Shown: positions 11,006 through 23,241, numbered from the stretch's first letter. The stretch: DNA of 64,000 nt from Maratus speciosus (GCA_963932465.1 OZ010787.1:29206087-29270086); one strand, 5' to 3'. Notes: generated by a model not told the origin, from the letters alone. Translations and numbers: made by a program.

Positions 11006-12339
11006 GAAGAAAATTAAACAATTTCCGTTTTTTCCTGGTCACTTGAAGAAGGTTTCATTAGAAAAATAATTCCGGAGAGCGCATTATTCTTCAAACTTCC
11101 AAACTAAGTTTAGATTTTTTTTATACCTTTAACTTTTAAGTGTTTAAACCGCTTTGTACCTTTTTAGGCAATGAATTTAACTCTTATGACAAATTAAAAA
11201 ATGTCAGTCAATAAACCCCCCCCTGCCCTATTCTGTCAGGAAACTTTCAAAGAAATAGATAAATTAATGAAATCGTCCTTATTTGTTCCCGTCCAAAAAA
11301 AAATTGCATTTGTTTACTGAACTTTGAAAGGACTTCGAAATAAATGTTATAAAAGATAAAACCTTAAAATCAAAGCAAACGTCAGTGTTATCATTCTTTA
11401 AATTCTGCAATAGTTAATTTATGTTATATCGTGCGGGATATCGTATCCTATGAAAGATTTCGTAATGCTGAACTCAAAAATACATTTCTTTTTTTAATTT
11501 TAGGTATTATATTGTAGGAGATATCGACAAAAAAGTAGTGCAAAAATATACCCCCCCCCCCCTCCATCTATTTGTGAATTTACAGAAACTAAAATTATGA
11601 AAAAAAGGGGTAGTTGACTTTACTTCAAACCTTGCAGGAAAATTATAGCGATTACCGTAAGTCACATAATTTTGAGAAAAGCGCTTTTTTCCGTTACACA
11701 CAAATTTCCATTTACGGGCATTCAGCAACAGTGTTGAGGAGCGCTGGAGGTACCTATCGTAACAGAAGTATACAATAGGGTGGGTCGAAAAAAAGAAATT
11801 TTTGATATTCGTAAGGCTTTGGTGCGAAAAAGTTGCCAATTGTAATAAGAAGGAAAACGGCATAAAAATTTTTAAAATCGGTTAACATCTTCCATTCGCG
11901 CATCGTACTTAAAGTTGATGAAAAATTGCAAAAATCGCGCCTTTTCTCTAATTTTTTTAAGTTAATTAAAACTTTAAAAATAAACACGCTTTAACTTTTT
12001 ATGCTTGTTTCATAGTTTACATAACTTAAATAAATTAAATTCTAATCAATAATCTAATTTTTCCGTTCGCGCTTCTTAGAAAAAAACATAAATTTAGCAA
12101 TTTTTCGCAATTTTCACCGTAAAACTCTTCGCTAGTTTTGCTAGAACAAAATGACTCAAAATCACCACGTGGAGGTGGTTGCACGTAGAGTTCCACCTCC
12201 TCCCTACCCAACCAACCATCCAATTGTTGGGTGTGCCATTTATATTATATTTGCAACTATTTACAAAGGTTTTCTATAGAGTAACATTCTTTGGCTTACT
12301 GTGTTTTTTACGTTTTATATATATATATATACTACACAT

Positions 12340-14170
12340 TTAAAGTCTGGTTTTTTTGGATAAATGAGGCATAACCGATTTAAACTTCAGTGTTGTTTGG
12401 ATATAGCCATCTCTAGCTTCATATTCATATACTTTATTCGATGACTCTGTCACAAGTCTGACACACATCTTAACAGTCTCAGTGTGACAGGGAAACATTT
12501 GTATTTCTCTGATGAGAGTAGTGTCAAAAGTGATTAACGATTTAGCGTCATCTTCACTCAGGTCCCGCGGCACTACGGAAGGATACACCGCACAAGAATT
12601 CCAATTAATAATTTCTATTTAATCGAAAGTTTGAAAGTTTCCATTCGGGGGCATTACATTTCTAACAGCCTTCCTCTTTGGTATGGTTTATATTGCTCTT
12701 ACGATCCTTCTGTAACCAATATCCAGAATATGCTTTCTTTAATTGACAATCACTGGCAACACAACATTATTTGTGTGCACAAAAAACGCATTTTGTTCTG
12801 TTACTGGATCGACAACTTCTAGTAATTCGTCGGATAAATAAAGTGATGTTTGGATTTTCTCAAATACATGTTTTGGTCCATCAGTAAAATATTTGCTTAT
12901 TTTATAGCAAATTACACAGGCATGTATGATTTCATGATGAAGCACACTATTACTTATAAGTTTTCGGTCAGTTAGTCATCTAGAATCGGACAAATTACTA
13001 TGCTCCGAATTCGCCATTTCTTCTGGACAATGTCCCAAGGTGATTGCATTCAAAATGTCCCAAAAAATGCGTTGTTATTCGCTCAAAAAGTCCTGCCTAT
13101 GTCAGGAATCGAACAATCTGCGGTTTCCCAATCAATCACAGGAGCTTAATCACATAGAAAGTGAGCTTCTACCCGATTGAAGAACTAAAAGATCCAGGCC
13201 CTTCAGTTTGATCGTGAATATGTTCGAAAATTTGGTGATAAGAAAGCTCATTAAAATGCCGAATGCATATGCTCCCCATTTTATTATTTTCTAGTCGGTG
13301 GAAAGCACATTATTCCATCCAACGTTTGTTACAGTACCATCACACCTCTACTACTTCTAGTTTTTCTAGTGATATTGATAGTTCAGACAAATAAGAAATA
13401 ATGCTTTGATTTATATCATTTGATGAAATCGATGAAGGAGATTCATGTCCAATATAAGTTGATTCAGATTCATGGATAAGAGAATAGTGTTCTTATTTCA
13501 CATTTGTGTGAAATTGCTTGGCATTAAGTTTTTTGCCGAACAAGTATATCATTTTTTGTCCGTCAAAAAAAGACCCGAACTTCCCTCAGGGTGTGTGAAT
13601 CGGCTTTTCAAATCCGTCCTTAACCCTCTGTCTACCAGAAGGGTCCAATGGACCCGACATGTATATTCAAAATATCTATTCAAACCAGAAATTTCTTCAA
13701 AACAAACTAAATGTATAAATCAGACAATAATAAGTTAAATAAACAAATTAAATAGTTTTAAGTAAAAATTCTGGTGTAGATTGTTTTTATAAAACTTGAG
13801 TAAAATTTCCGGTAGTTCTAGGGTTAAACGACTCTTGTCTCTTTTTATTTTATACTTATCAACCACATCAAAAGAGTCTGTGCCGGTTATCCAGAACACT
13901 TGATGCTATGACAGCTTTTGGCCGATCAGAAACTCCGAAATGATCGCTGTTTAGCGCTGTTGTGTTAATTTTCATTCTTATCTGCCATTTGGGCTTTTAG
14001 TCGATGTATTTGGTTTGTATTCATCTTCCTCGTACTCTGAGTCTTCAAAAGAAGTGCGTTTGAGTTCATCAATTTCATAATACACTGCCACTTTAGGAAC
14101 TTTAAAACTAGTATTTGAGGTGCTTGAGGTAACTCAGTGCTTGCTGAAGATCACGAGCTTCCCGCTCGGC
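12340..14170 (-). pseudogene. Decayed transposase of the hAT-like element
   Basis: Fragments in family order on the minus strand: a charged N-terminal part near 14140-14020 (KVPKVAVYYEIDELKRTSFE), DHFGVSDRPKAVIASSVL near 13940, LIHESESTYIGHESPSSI near 13460, a central segment at 12945-12739 (YFTDGPKHVFEKIQTSLYL, EVVDPVTEQNAFF), and a C-terminal block at 12588-12340 (FPCHTETVKMCVRLVTESS, EARDGYIQTTLKFKSVMP). The last block resembles a transposon-associated protein family I recall from spiders and other arthropods. Frames shift repeatedly and stops are frequent. Superfamily assignment rests mainly on the 8-bp duplication. Confidence 0.6.
13620..13827. mobile_element. TTAA MITE family A, diverged copy in the hAT-like element
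   Basis: TTAACCCTCTGTCTACCAGA starts at 13620 and TTAA closes at 13824-13827. It is an older copy of the family seen at 15.7, 19.3, 35.1 and 46.9 kb. The subterminal palindrome is degraded to GGGTCCAATGGACCC. The insertion postdates the hAT-like element. Confidence 0.85.
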
Positions 14171-14898
14171 CTTCACATTTAACTTTTTTTTTAAACTGTT
14201 TTGTAAATACTTTTGATTTTCCTCCAGATTGTAATTCCTTTGAGGAATCATGAACCTCAATTCAAAGACACGAATTTTCTTTCTTTTCTTTCTTTTTTTT
14301 TCTTTTTTTTTACATAAGCATTTAATTAGAATTGCACATTGACATGCATGTGGTCTTTTTAATATAATATAAATACCAAACCCAACAGTTGTACGGTTGA
14401 TTGGGTAGGATGTGGGTGGAACTCACTCTGCAAGCACCACCACGTGGAGAGTTCTGTTTTGTTTTTTTTAGCAAAATGAGCTAAGAGTTGCACGGTGAAA
14501 ATTGCGAAAAATTGGTAAATTTATGATTTTTCTAAGTTCTTGCGCGAACAAAAACAAATTGGATTATTGATCGGAATTTAATTTATTTAGGTTATGTAAA
14601 CTATGAAAAAGCATAAAAAGCTAAAGCGTGTATATTTTTAAACTTTTAATTAACTTCAAAAAGTTAGAAAAAAGTCGCGATTTTTGCAATTTTTCATTAA
14701 CTTTAAGTACGATGCGCGAATGCAAGATGTTAACCGATTTTAAAAAAATTTATGCCGTTTTCCTTCTTATTACAATAGGCAACTTTTCCCCACTAAAGCG
14801 TTATGAAAATCAAAAATTTCTTTTTTTCGACCCACCCTAGTATACAAGCATTGTTGATATTGATTTTAGTAAAAAATCGTCTGTAATTAGCCGAGATA

Positions 14899-15165
14899 TT
14901 AACCCTTAAAAACACGGACGGTTTAGACTTACATAATGACAAGGGCGGGCTACTCTATTTACTATCGGCTTTTAAAGCCTGGATAACAACTTTTAATGAT
15001 ATATTTGTGCAGTGTAATGCTCAGTAGCATTATAAAATCTATAAACGTCAAATTGTTAAAAACAGACAAATTTAATTAGAATTAATCACATAAATACTAT
15101 TTTATTCGCAACTATTTTGCATTGAGTGGATCTATCTATACGACTTCCGTGTCTTTAAAAGTTAA
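14899..15165. mobile_element. piggyBac-type MITE
   Basis: TTAACCCTTAAAAACACGGA at the left and, reverse-complemented, TTAACTTTTAAAGACACGGA at the right form matching termini. TTAA lies at both limits. The interior is AT-rich and non-coding. Unlike its neighbours it shows no clear subterminal palindrome. Confidence 0.75.
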
Positions 15166-15704
15166 TTAGAAACGTACCTGGAAAAACACGGCACGGACCA
15201 AAGCGGCGTTGCGTCTTTGAGGCCATCTTTCGAAGCGTGCTTAGCACAGTCCCAAGTTTAAGCTTTGAACAATGATATTGGTTTAGCTACACTGTAAAAA
15301 GAAAAGATTATTATACTACGCTGAATTAAGGTTTATTAAATGCCAAATGAAGTTTAAATGTGCACTACTTTTATTATCAGTACCAAAATAAGTTCATCAT
15401 AAAAGGATTATCATAACATTAAAAAAAGCGTTATACAGAATAGCAATATTTGATATTATTTAGCCTTTATATCTCCATGAGCTTTTATGGTATACCCATT
15501 CATACTTTTCTAGTATATACAGCTATACCCAGCCCTACGTTGTATAGTTTTTTACAAAGTCTTATTATTCGTTTAGCAATGATTTTTTTAAATAATTCAG
15601 TTAATAATTCATATTTTTATTGTACGGAACCCTCTGAGCACGAGTAATACTTGCACTTGACCGTTTATTTATTTTTTTTTATTCACAATTTGAGACAAAA
15701 AGAG
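15166..15704. other. Unassigned DNA
   Basis: No recognised repeat. The small frame at 15450-15647 has no features suggesting a gene. Confidence 0.4.
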
Positions 15705-15912
15705 TTAACCCTCCGTCTACCAGACGGGTCCATTGGACCCGACAGGTACATACAAAATATTAATTCAAACCAGAAATTTCTTTAAAATAAACTAAGTATA
15801 TAAACCAGACAAAAATAAGGTAAATAAATAAGTTAAATAGTTTTAAATAAAAATTCTGGTGTAGAACGTTTTATTAAAACTTGAATAAAATTCCCGGTAG
15901 ATCTAGGGTTAA
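15705..15912. mobile_element. TTAA MITE family A
   Basis: The element begins TTAACCCTCCGTCTACCAGA and ends CCCGGTAGATCTAGGGTTAA. Termini are imperfect inverted repeats, with TTAA on both sides. Palindrome CGGGTCCATTGGACCCG lies 16 bp inside the left TTAA. By eye it is nearly identical to the copies at 19.3, 35.1 and 46.9 kb. About 200 bp, no coding capacity. Confidence 0.92.
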
Positions 15913-15981
15913 GGCCATTGTGCCTAAATGCGACTCGATTACCTATATTTTTGTCGCATTTAGGGAAAATTTGGTATTTTG

Positions 15982-16024
15982 TTAACCCTCCGAGCGTCTT
16001 GCAAAAGGATAACATTGTAATGTT
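15982..16024. other. Lone TTAACCCTC terminus with palindrome
   Basis: TTAACCCTCCGAGCGTCTTG at 15982 is followed by AACATTGTAATGTT at 16011-16024. The opposite end was not found, so this is a truncated or highly diverged element. Confidence 0.45.
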
Positions 16025-16378
16025 GTTTTCATTGCATTTAGTTTTAAATGCTAAGAAAATATGATTCTTTCAACATTATATAAAAAAAAAAATCTCAATT
16101 ACAAATATGAATGTAATCCTTGAGAGTATTAATCATTCTTCAATCAATTTAAAATTCATTAAATCTATAGAATTATATTATCTTAATTATTGCTTGTATT
16201 GCTGAGAAACCTGGAGCTTAGTGAACGGAATATTACGCCCCAAACTCTTAGAGGGTTTGTTAATAAATGTATATTTTAATAAGTAGAAAATTGTTAAATA
16301 CTGTGCCTTTAGTTCAAAACTATTTTTTTTCGTAAAACTTGAATCATTCTTTTTAATATAAGCCAAATATATAATATT

Positions 16379-16545
16379 CAGGGCTCGCACCGTTCCTAAA
16401 ATTTTCGCACTTTGTACCAGTATTTTAATTAAGAATTCTTCGTGGTATATCCTTTTGACATCTATAATAGAATTATACAACTAAGATTATCGTTTTAATT
16501 TAGTGGTAGCAAAGTACGAAAATTTTAGGAACGCTGCGAGCCCTG
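16379..16545. mobile_element. Palindromic MITE with CAGGGCTCGCA ends
   Basis: CAGGGCTCGCACCGTTCCTA at the left is inverted at the right (TAGGAACGCTGCGAGCCCTG), extending through AAAATTTTCG. Length 167 bp. Terminal CAGGG is typical of hAT. Flanks ATAATATT and AATATTCC only partly match. The frame at 16187-16480 overlaps it and is not a gene. Confidence 0.7.
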
Positions 16546-17065
16546 AATATTCCATTTTTAGGCCATTTTGCCGCATTTACGAGAGTTAAATCCTAAATGA
16601 GACGTGCAGTGTCCTAAATATGACAATGCGTTGTACACATGTCAGTTCATCTTAAAATATTCATTTAATTGATATACATAGTTTAATTATGTTTAATAAA
16701 GAGTTGAAATACCTGAAATTGAATTTTGAACAGTTTATTAGTGAACAACTGAATAAACTAATAATTTAGATTAAAAATATAACGGTACATAATCTTGAAT
16801 ACTTTATACTTAAATAATGCATACTTCAAAATGCATATTTAGCATATTTTTAACTTTCACCATCGATAAAACTAGAAGTAAATAATGAATGACTGGCACA
16901 ACAAGTTTTACCAAGTGCTTTTGTTTTTTCATTAGCCTGTTTTGCTTTCCATATATGCTAGAGTGTTTAAACATGCAGCAAAGTTTGACTCTGCTGCGTT
17001 CCGCTTTTTCATAGGATTTTGAATTGTTTGCGAAACAGTTTTTAACCCGAGAGGACGCGCGCTGG

Positions 17066-17526
17066 CCCTGGTCGTTGCCACCGAAATACTCAAGGCCTGA
17101 GGACACGAGTTGTGACGTCATCAATAATCGACCTACTTCTCACTAGTGTTGGAATTCACAACGGACATTTTTGAATAGCAATTTTATTTTATTTTATTTG
17201 TGGAATATCTATCATCATATGAAACAATACTAACTATTTAAACTTACTGGTGACAATTCAGAATATCAAAATAAAAATTCGGCCAGATGCGGAATGTCAC
17301 TATGTCGATGTATAGCCGTATATGGCTGATTTTTTATTGGAGGATTCCAAATTCTCACCAATAAGTTTAAATAGTTATTATTGTTTTATAAGAGTACAGA
17401 TATACCACAAATAAAATAAAATAAAGCTGCTATTCAAAATTTGCTGGTGTGAATTCCAACGCTAGTGAGAAGTCGATCGATTATTGATGACGTCACAACT
17501 CGTGAATATTTCGGTGGCAACGGCCA
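17066..17526. mobile_element. Foldback MITE, family P, copy 1
   Basis: CTGGTCGTTGCCACCGAAAT at the left is inverted at the right (GAATATTTCGGTGGCAACGG). Matching arms of about 190-200 bp include TTGTGACGTCATCA, a CRE/ATF-type site present in both arms. The loop is about 60 bp. A related copy lies at 38.7-39.2 kb. No coding region. Target duplication unclear. Confidence 0.75.
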
Positions 17527-17533
17527 GATAGAC

Positions 17534-17738
17534 CTGTGTTGCCTGATAGACCTGTGTGTGTGGCTACTTTTTTTTAAATTCAGATTTCTTGATGGGCACC
17601 ACTTTTTTGAAAGGTAAACTTGCCTTTGGTATTTTCCGGAATTAATATGCTATTAAATAAGGTGAATTTTACCGTTTCGAAAAAGTGGTGCTAATGAAGG
17701 AATCTGAAATTTAAAAAAGTAGCCCGCTGGCAACACAG
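17534..17738. mobile_element. hAT MITE, family H (CTGTGTTGCC ends)
   Basis: CTGTGTTGCC at 17534 and GGCAACACAG ending at 17738, with internal inverted segments TTCAGATTTCTTGAT and CACCACTTTTTTGAAA. Flanks AGATAGAC and TGATAGAC form an 8-bp duplication with two mismatches. Other copies lie at 25.9 and 45.0 kb. Confidence 0.8.
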
Positions 17739-18999
17739 TGATAGACCCGGAGTGCGTACGGTTTTTACAATTTTCACCACTATCTTTTTAAAAGTAATCT
17801 TCAGCTTCTTTTATCGCAAAATTGTCTCCGACTAAGGTGACGATTATTATTTGTATTTATTGGTGACAAAGTAAAAACCATTCACACCCTCGGTATGCGC
17901 GCGTTCTCCTGTGTTATCAAACGATTTTCATAAGCAGGAGATGGATTAATTTCCGCAGAGTAGAAAAATGCAAGAACGTCCCAAGAAAATAACGGGCATT
18001 TGCGTTCTTACGGGTCCATTTTAAACACATGCCTGACAATAACAACGGCACATCGCATAGATTTACAGCACACAATAGCAAAACACTGCTGGAAAAGATG
18101 CCATTTACGGTCAAGGCACACACCAGACCATGGCATGTACGAACGCGAACATATTAACACTCTAGTGCATGTTTTTTTTTTATTTTTTATTTAAAAAAAT
18201 ATATTTGCTACCTTGACGGCCATAAATTACAGGAAAAATATTGAAAAAATTTTCACTCTTATATTTTTTAGCATTTTGAAGTTTTTTAAATTGTTGCCAA
18301 ATGGCAACACCATGCATTAACACATTTTTTTTTTTTTTTTTTACTTTGCCAACTAGCAACAATGTGCTGTTTTATTGCAATTTTTTTTTTTTTTGTAAAT
18401 TATAAGATTTTAAATGCATACAATACTTTACATACACTTAGCAAAATAAAATTATATATATACGTATATATATATATAACAATTTTAAATCAAAATTTAA
18501 CTTACAAGTCATATAACAATATTAACGAAAATTCTAAATAAAGACGGTATGTAATAATATTATTAATTAATTGTTATCTATCAACAAAATAATAATGGTA
18601 CAAATTATAGTTCAAAGATATTAAATGAACATATGAAGTTAGATGCTACAATAGAATAATTTTTAATTTATAAATGAACAAGAAGATATGCTATACTGCA
18701 ACAGAACACAATAGAACTATTGTAAAAAATATAATAATTAGATAAATACAAATAAAATGCGGGAAAGCAGCCATATTTAGCCTGTATTTTAAACCAATTG
18801 AAATCATTTAAAATTAAAAAAAACAAAATGGGCTTATAGAGTGTAATATCACATGAAATTCAATGAAAAAATCATAGGCTTATAAAATATACTCCATAAA
18901 TATACGGGCAATGAAGCAGAATACTATAGAATTTTATATCAATAATATTTATCAAATTTATGAATGGTAACCAATAGAACATTTATTGTTTTTGTTTAA

Positions 19000-19140
19000 A
19001 CATAGAGGTACCAAACACTTAATGCATTTTACTCTAGTGTAACCTATACAGCCCAAAACTTTACACTGTTGTTTTTTATCTAAGTGTTGTGGCCAGTGAT
19101 CAATGTTATCCTTCCTGACATCTTTACAAGTTTCATAAAG
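19000..19140 (-). pseudogene. piggyBac transposase C-terminal cysteine-rich domain relic
   Basis: On the minus strand the frame reads LYETCKDVRKDNIDHWPQHL, then QQCKVLGCIGYTRVKCIKC, then LVPLCLNKNNKCSIGYHS and a stop. The IDHWP motif, spaced cysteine pairs, terminal PLC and final Cys-x5-His segment match the C-terminus of piggyBac transposases, which binds transposon ends. No catalytic domain is recognised upstream, so only this exon-like fragment survives. Confidence 0.7.
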
Positions 19141-19315
19141 CTGAAAACAATAGACTACTTAGTTGTTACTATAAAATTTTAATGATTGGCTTTTTTGATG
19201 ATGTAACTGGTACCTTCAATGGGCCATGGACACGGAAGCACAAGGGAAGATGAATAGTGTCCCTTTAAATCTGAAAAAGAAGTATTTTGGCCATTTTTTA
19301 TCATTTGGCTCCCGT

Positions 19316-19523
19316 TTAACCCTCCGTCTACCAGACGGGTCCATTGGACCCGACAGGTACATACAAAATATTCATTCAAACCAGAAATTTCTTTAAAATA
19401 AACTAAGTATATAAACCAGACAAAAATAAGGTAAATAAATAAGTTAAATAGTTTTAAATAAAAATTCTGGTGTAGAACGTTTTATTAAAACTTGAATAAA
19501 ATTCCCGGTAGATCTAGGGTTAA
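19316..19523. mobile_element. TTAA MITE family A in the piggyBac relic
   Basis: Same termini and interior as the copy at 15705, with TTAA at 19316-19319 and 19520-19523 and palindrome CGGGTCCATTGGACCCG near the left end. It is a late insertion into an already old piggyBac element. The frame at 19179-19379 is a chance read through its edge. Confidence 0.92.
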
Positions 19524-20439
19524 CAAAAAACTTTTATCTGCCATTAGGGGGGACCCTCGAATCGGGAGTCCCGGGGCAGCTGCCCTCATGCTCCTGCATT
19601 ATTCAGGCCCTGGTTTTACAGTAAACTGAGAAGATTTTGTATTTAATAAGAGTCGTTTATCGAGTTAGGGTGAAATATGATGATAAAAGTGAAAAAAAAA
19701 ATAAATTTCATGCGAACAGTTATGAAACAATCAGTGCTTATAATGTTGACAAAAGCGGAACTAAATTCATGGTGTTGCCAAATGGCAACAAATGTATATT
19801 CGTGTGCATGCAATTTTTGTTCCAATAAACATTACTGAAAATTATTTAAAATAACTTTTAAATGTATATTCTTTTCAGAAGTATTTTTTTCAAATGAAAA
19901 TTTGCATGTTAAATATTTTTTATATGTGTTAGAAATCAAACTATGGCTAACAAAATGAAAGGTATCAAAAGTTGCTTTTTATTTGTAATTTGTAAACAAC
20001 TATTGCCAAATATGACACTTTTTATGAACTAAACCTAAATATCGGACCAACATGAATACGTAAAGCACCAGTTGTCAAGAAACAACGGTAATTAATCAAT
20101 AAGGAGGGAAAATTTAATATGTTGCCAATTGGCAACAGTATGAACCAGAGGGTTAACAAAATTTATATTTCAACGTTCATTCTAGAGGAAATTGGTGGAG
20201 ATGATGTTTTACATAAGCAAATTAAAAAAATCACATCGTAAGCATACTTGAAAACAGATAAACATTTTAAACTTTAGGCTCGAAAACAAATGATAAAGTT
20301 CCACGTATATTTCAAAGACGTTTGTTCTTGTGAAGCTTTTTTATAAGAACTGCAGCATTTCTTAAATATTCGTTATTTTTTTCTTTTTAAAACATTAGTT
20401 CCAAAATATCAGTCATTAAATAAATTGCTATTCAGAAAT

Positions 20440-20484
20440 AGTGATGGCAGTTTGTCCACTGGCAACGGGTTCGCCACCCCTGTT
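20440..20484 (-). mobile_element. Lone hAT-type terminus
   Basis: Read on the minus strand, CAGGGGTGGCGAACCCGTTG is a classical hAT terminal sequence. No partner end or target duplication was found. Confidence 0.4.
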
Positions 20485-20845
20485 TACAAAATACAGATTC
20501 GTTTCATGAAATTTAAAATGTTTAGCAATTTTTGAAATTGTTTACTATGTAATAATTTTACCCGGATTTGACTAACAAATAAAAATTTATAAACCCACCA
20601 GTTTACGCTAAAAGCATTGTTTAGATATAAATTTCTCCCGTGTTTCTAGTCTTGTGTTGGTAACTGTCGATAAAGAGCACGGGCGTAATCCGTGATGCCT
20701 CGTTTTGCGACGCTCTCTTCATAGCTAATTGTGATTGCCGGGGCCGTACGCTTAGGAGATTTTTTCAGGGCAAGTATCGCTATTTTTTAAATAGAAAAAA
20801 GAATCTAGGTTAAGCGCGGGAAATTTCACCTTTTAAGAAAAAAGG

Positions 20846-22008
20846 GCATAGCCGGATAAGCATTGGAAACATGCCTTACAATCAAATTTCCTGATTTCTT
20901 TCCCAGATGTGGTTACATATCTGACAATATATTTCCCTCATTATCACCTAATAAATATTTATATTTAATGAGATCAAAATGTTTTTTCGATTTTTTTTAA
21001 AACGGATTTTCTCAAAAACTACTGCGCGGAATTTTATGCCATTAACTGAGGATATATAGATACCAAAGATGCACAACTCGTAATTTTTGTATAATTTTCT
21101 GTTTATAAAAACTGTGTGAAATAGCGAAATAAAAATCATATCTTATGGTTATCCGAAAATTACCATTTTCTTGTAAAAAATTCCCCATATGTGCCCGTAT
21201 ATCCTATAAAAATGCCGAAAGTTTGCGTTGGGTACTACATATAAATATTTACAAAAATGTGTATTAAAATTATTGAAATTCATTTTAAGGCGTTATTTGG
21301 GCGGAGCTACCTAACTTCAACATCCGAAGAATTTTTCGAACAAAGTCAGCAGACAACATGTCAACTGATGTATTTTAGATTTTATTAAGCATATAAGACA
21401 TGTTTTTCAACATCATGTTCATTTTGATATCGACAATGTTGATAATGTTGCTCATGTGTTCATTAAAATTTAAAATACAGCAATTCTGTAACTGTTTATT
21501 CCAAAAATTCTTCGGATGTGGAAGTTGAGTAGCTCCGCCCAAAAAACGCCTTAAAATGAATTTCAATAATTTCAGTATACATTTTTGAAAATATTTATAT
21601 GTAGTACCCAACGCAAACATTCGACATTTATATAGAATATATAGGCACATATGGGGAATTTTTTACAAGAAAATGGTAATTTTCGGACAACCATAAGATA
21701 TGTTTTTTATTTTTTTAAATATTTATTTCGCTATTTCACATAGTTTTTATAAACAGAAAATTATACAAAAATTACCAGTTATGCATCTTTGGTCTCTATA
21801 TATCCTCAATTAATGTCATGAAATTCCGTGCAGCAGTTTTTGAGAAAATCCGTTTTTTAAAAAATCGAAAAAACATGTTTATCTCATTAAATTTCAATAT
21901 TTATCGGGTGATAATAGGGAAATATATTGTCTGATAAGTAACTACGTCTGGGAAAAAAATCAGGAAATTTGATTAAAAGGCATGTTTCCAATGCTTATCC
22001 GGGTATGC
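20846..22008. mobile_element. Foldback element with about 480-bp arms
   Basis: The left arm (from GCATAGCCGGATAAGCATTG) and right arm (ending CAATGCTTATCCGGGTATGC) are inverted copies over almost their whole length. They share TTTCTCAAAAACTACTG, GGTACTACATATAAATATTT and GGGCGGAGCTAC segments with scattered substitutions. The loop is about 150 bp. No transposase is present and no target duplication is certain. Frames on the minus strand (20948-21139 and 21375-21650) fall within the arms and differ between them, so coding is not supported. Confidence 0.8.
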
Positions 22009-22030
22009 GCTTTTACAATAAGGAAATACA

Positions 22031-22192
22031 GGTACCCAGAGCTGCCATGTCTCCGGCTTTTTCGATACCAGTATTTTAATACAGAAAATGTTCTTTCACT
22101 TAATTAGAACATTTGGCCGATTTAAAAGAAAATCATTTTCTCTAAGATAATAGTGGTGTGCAAAAAGCCGGAGATTGGCAAGTCTGGGTACC
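22031..22192. mobile_element. Palindromic MITE with GGTACCCAGA ends
   Basis: GGTACCCAGAGCTGCCATGT is inverted as TTGGCAAGTCTGGGTACC. Subterminal CTCCGGCTTTTT and AAAAAGCCGGAG also pair. Length 162 bp. A partial relative with AATAGTGGTGTACAAAAAGG occurs at about 36560-36605. Confidence 0.7.
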
Positions 22193-22199
22193 GAATAAT

Positions 22200-23240
22200 T
22201 TCCTGGTCGGGAAATTTCAGGACAAGTACGACCCCTGTGTTTGCTAAGGAGGCGTTTGCGTCGCGCACTATGTATTTGAAAACGCTAGAAATGTTTTTAA
22301 ACTAACTTATGTTTTACTTACTAACTTATGTTATGTTAACTAATGTTTTTAAATTATCTAAATTTTTCTGAAACGTTCTACTGAAAAATCTATAAACTTC
22401 CTGTGAAATGAACAGACACATTGGTGGCGTATGGACGTGCTAGCGATTTAATTGTCCCCAATACATACGAGTAGCAGGAATATTTCAGAAAAGAAAATTG
22501 TAACTCCCTGTTATAAAAACTTATGAAATACGAAAACGATCCCAGAATATACACGGCACGTTACCATTTGTTTACGGAGCAGTGACTGGATTGAAAAATG
22601 CCATTTTTTAAATTAAAAAATTTAAAAATGAGTATTTTTCTATTTTGATCATATCAAATACATGTTTCAGTACGCGGCTTAACAAAACACTATTGGAGGA
22701 TCATCTTCAAATTCTTAATTTATTGACTGAACACAGATGATGTAAACGGAATTTCTGCTTTAAACATAATTTTAATGCAATTTATACAAATACTATATAA
22801 ATATACTTTAGTTTATAACCTAAAAGTCTTTCCACATTTAGGAAATTATCTTTGTCGTTAATAGGCCACTGAAGAAAAAAAGTTACCTAAATGCGTCGAA
22901 AACTTTAGAACTCAAATTTGAAAATTTTTCACGTTTTCCCTAGCTAACTTTGCTGGTAAATAAAACACGCATTATAGCCATTGACGTCCGTACTTTTACT
23001 TGATTTTTAAAGTTATCAGAAAGAAAATGTGAACGATTTTCGCGATTTTTCATCGCATTTAGTAAACATTGGGGTGCTTTAAAATAAACAACGTCCATTG
23101 GAATGGGAATTTTTTAAATAGAAAACATTTTAAATGTAGGTAAATATTTCGGGTTTTATTCTTGAATTTTGGATGTCTCACTAGATAGCATTTATGTACG
23201 ATTCTTGCCGAAAGATTTTAAGTACAAGTACGTTGTAGCA
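22200..23240. other. Unassigned AT-rich DNA
   Basis: No coding region or defined element was found. Scattered poly(A/T) only. Confidence 0.45.
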
Positions 23241-23241
23241 T

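Larger units (their letters stand above)
11776..14839 (-). mobile_element. hAT-like element, 3.06 kb, with about 455-bp inverted repeats
   Basis: The element runs from TAGGGTGGGTCGAAAAAAAG to its inverse, flanked by a perfect 8-bp duplication GTATACAA (11768-11775 and 14840-14847). Long inverted repeats extend to about 12230 and from about 14385, including CCACGTGGAG and CCCAACAGTTG/CAATTGTTGGG segments. Between them lie transposase remnants on the minus strand and one nested TTAA MITE. 8-bp duplications fit hAT or P-type elements. Inverted repeats this long are unusual for hAT. Confidence 0.8.
18154..20156 (-). mobile_element. Decayed piggyBac element, about 2.0 kb
   Basis: TTAACACTCTAGTGCATG at the left and, reverse-complemented, TTAACCCTCTGGTTCATA at the right are related termini, each with TTAA. 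A transposase C-terminal relic lies on the minus strand at 19000-19140. Palindromes of the form GTTGCCANNTGGCAAC occur at 18293-18308, 19774-19789 and 20121-20136, with a degenerate one at 18346-18360. A family A MITE is nested at 19316-19523. A second TTAA at 18317 next to a palindrome may mean the left part is composite. Confidence 0.6.
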
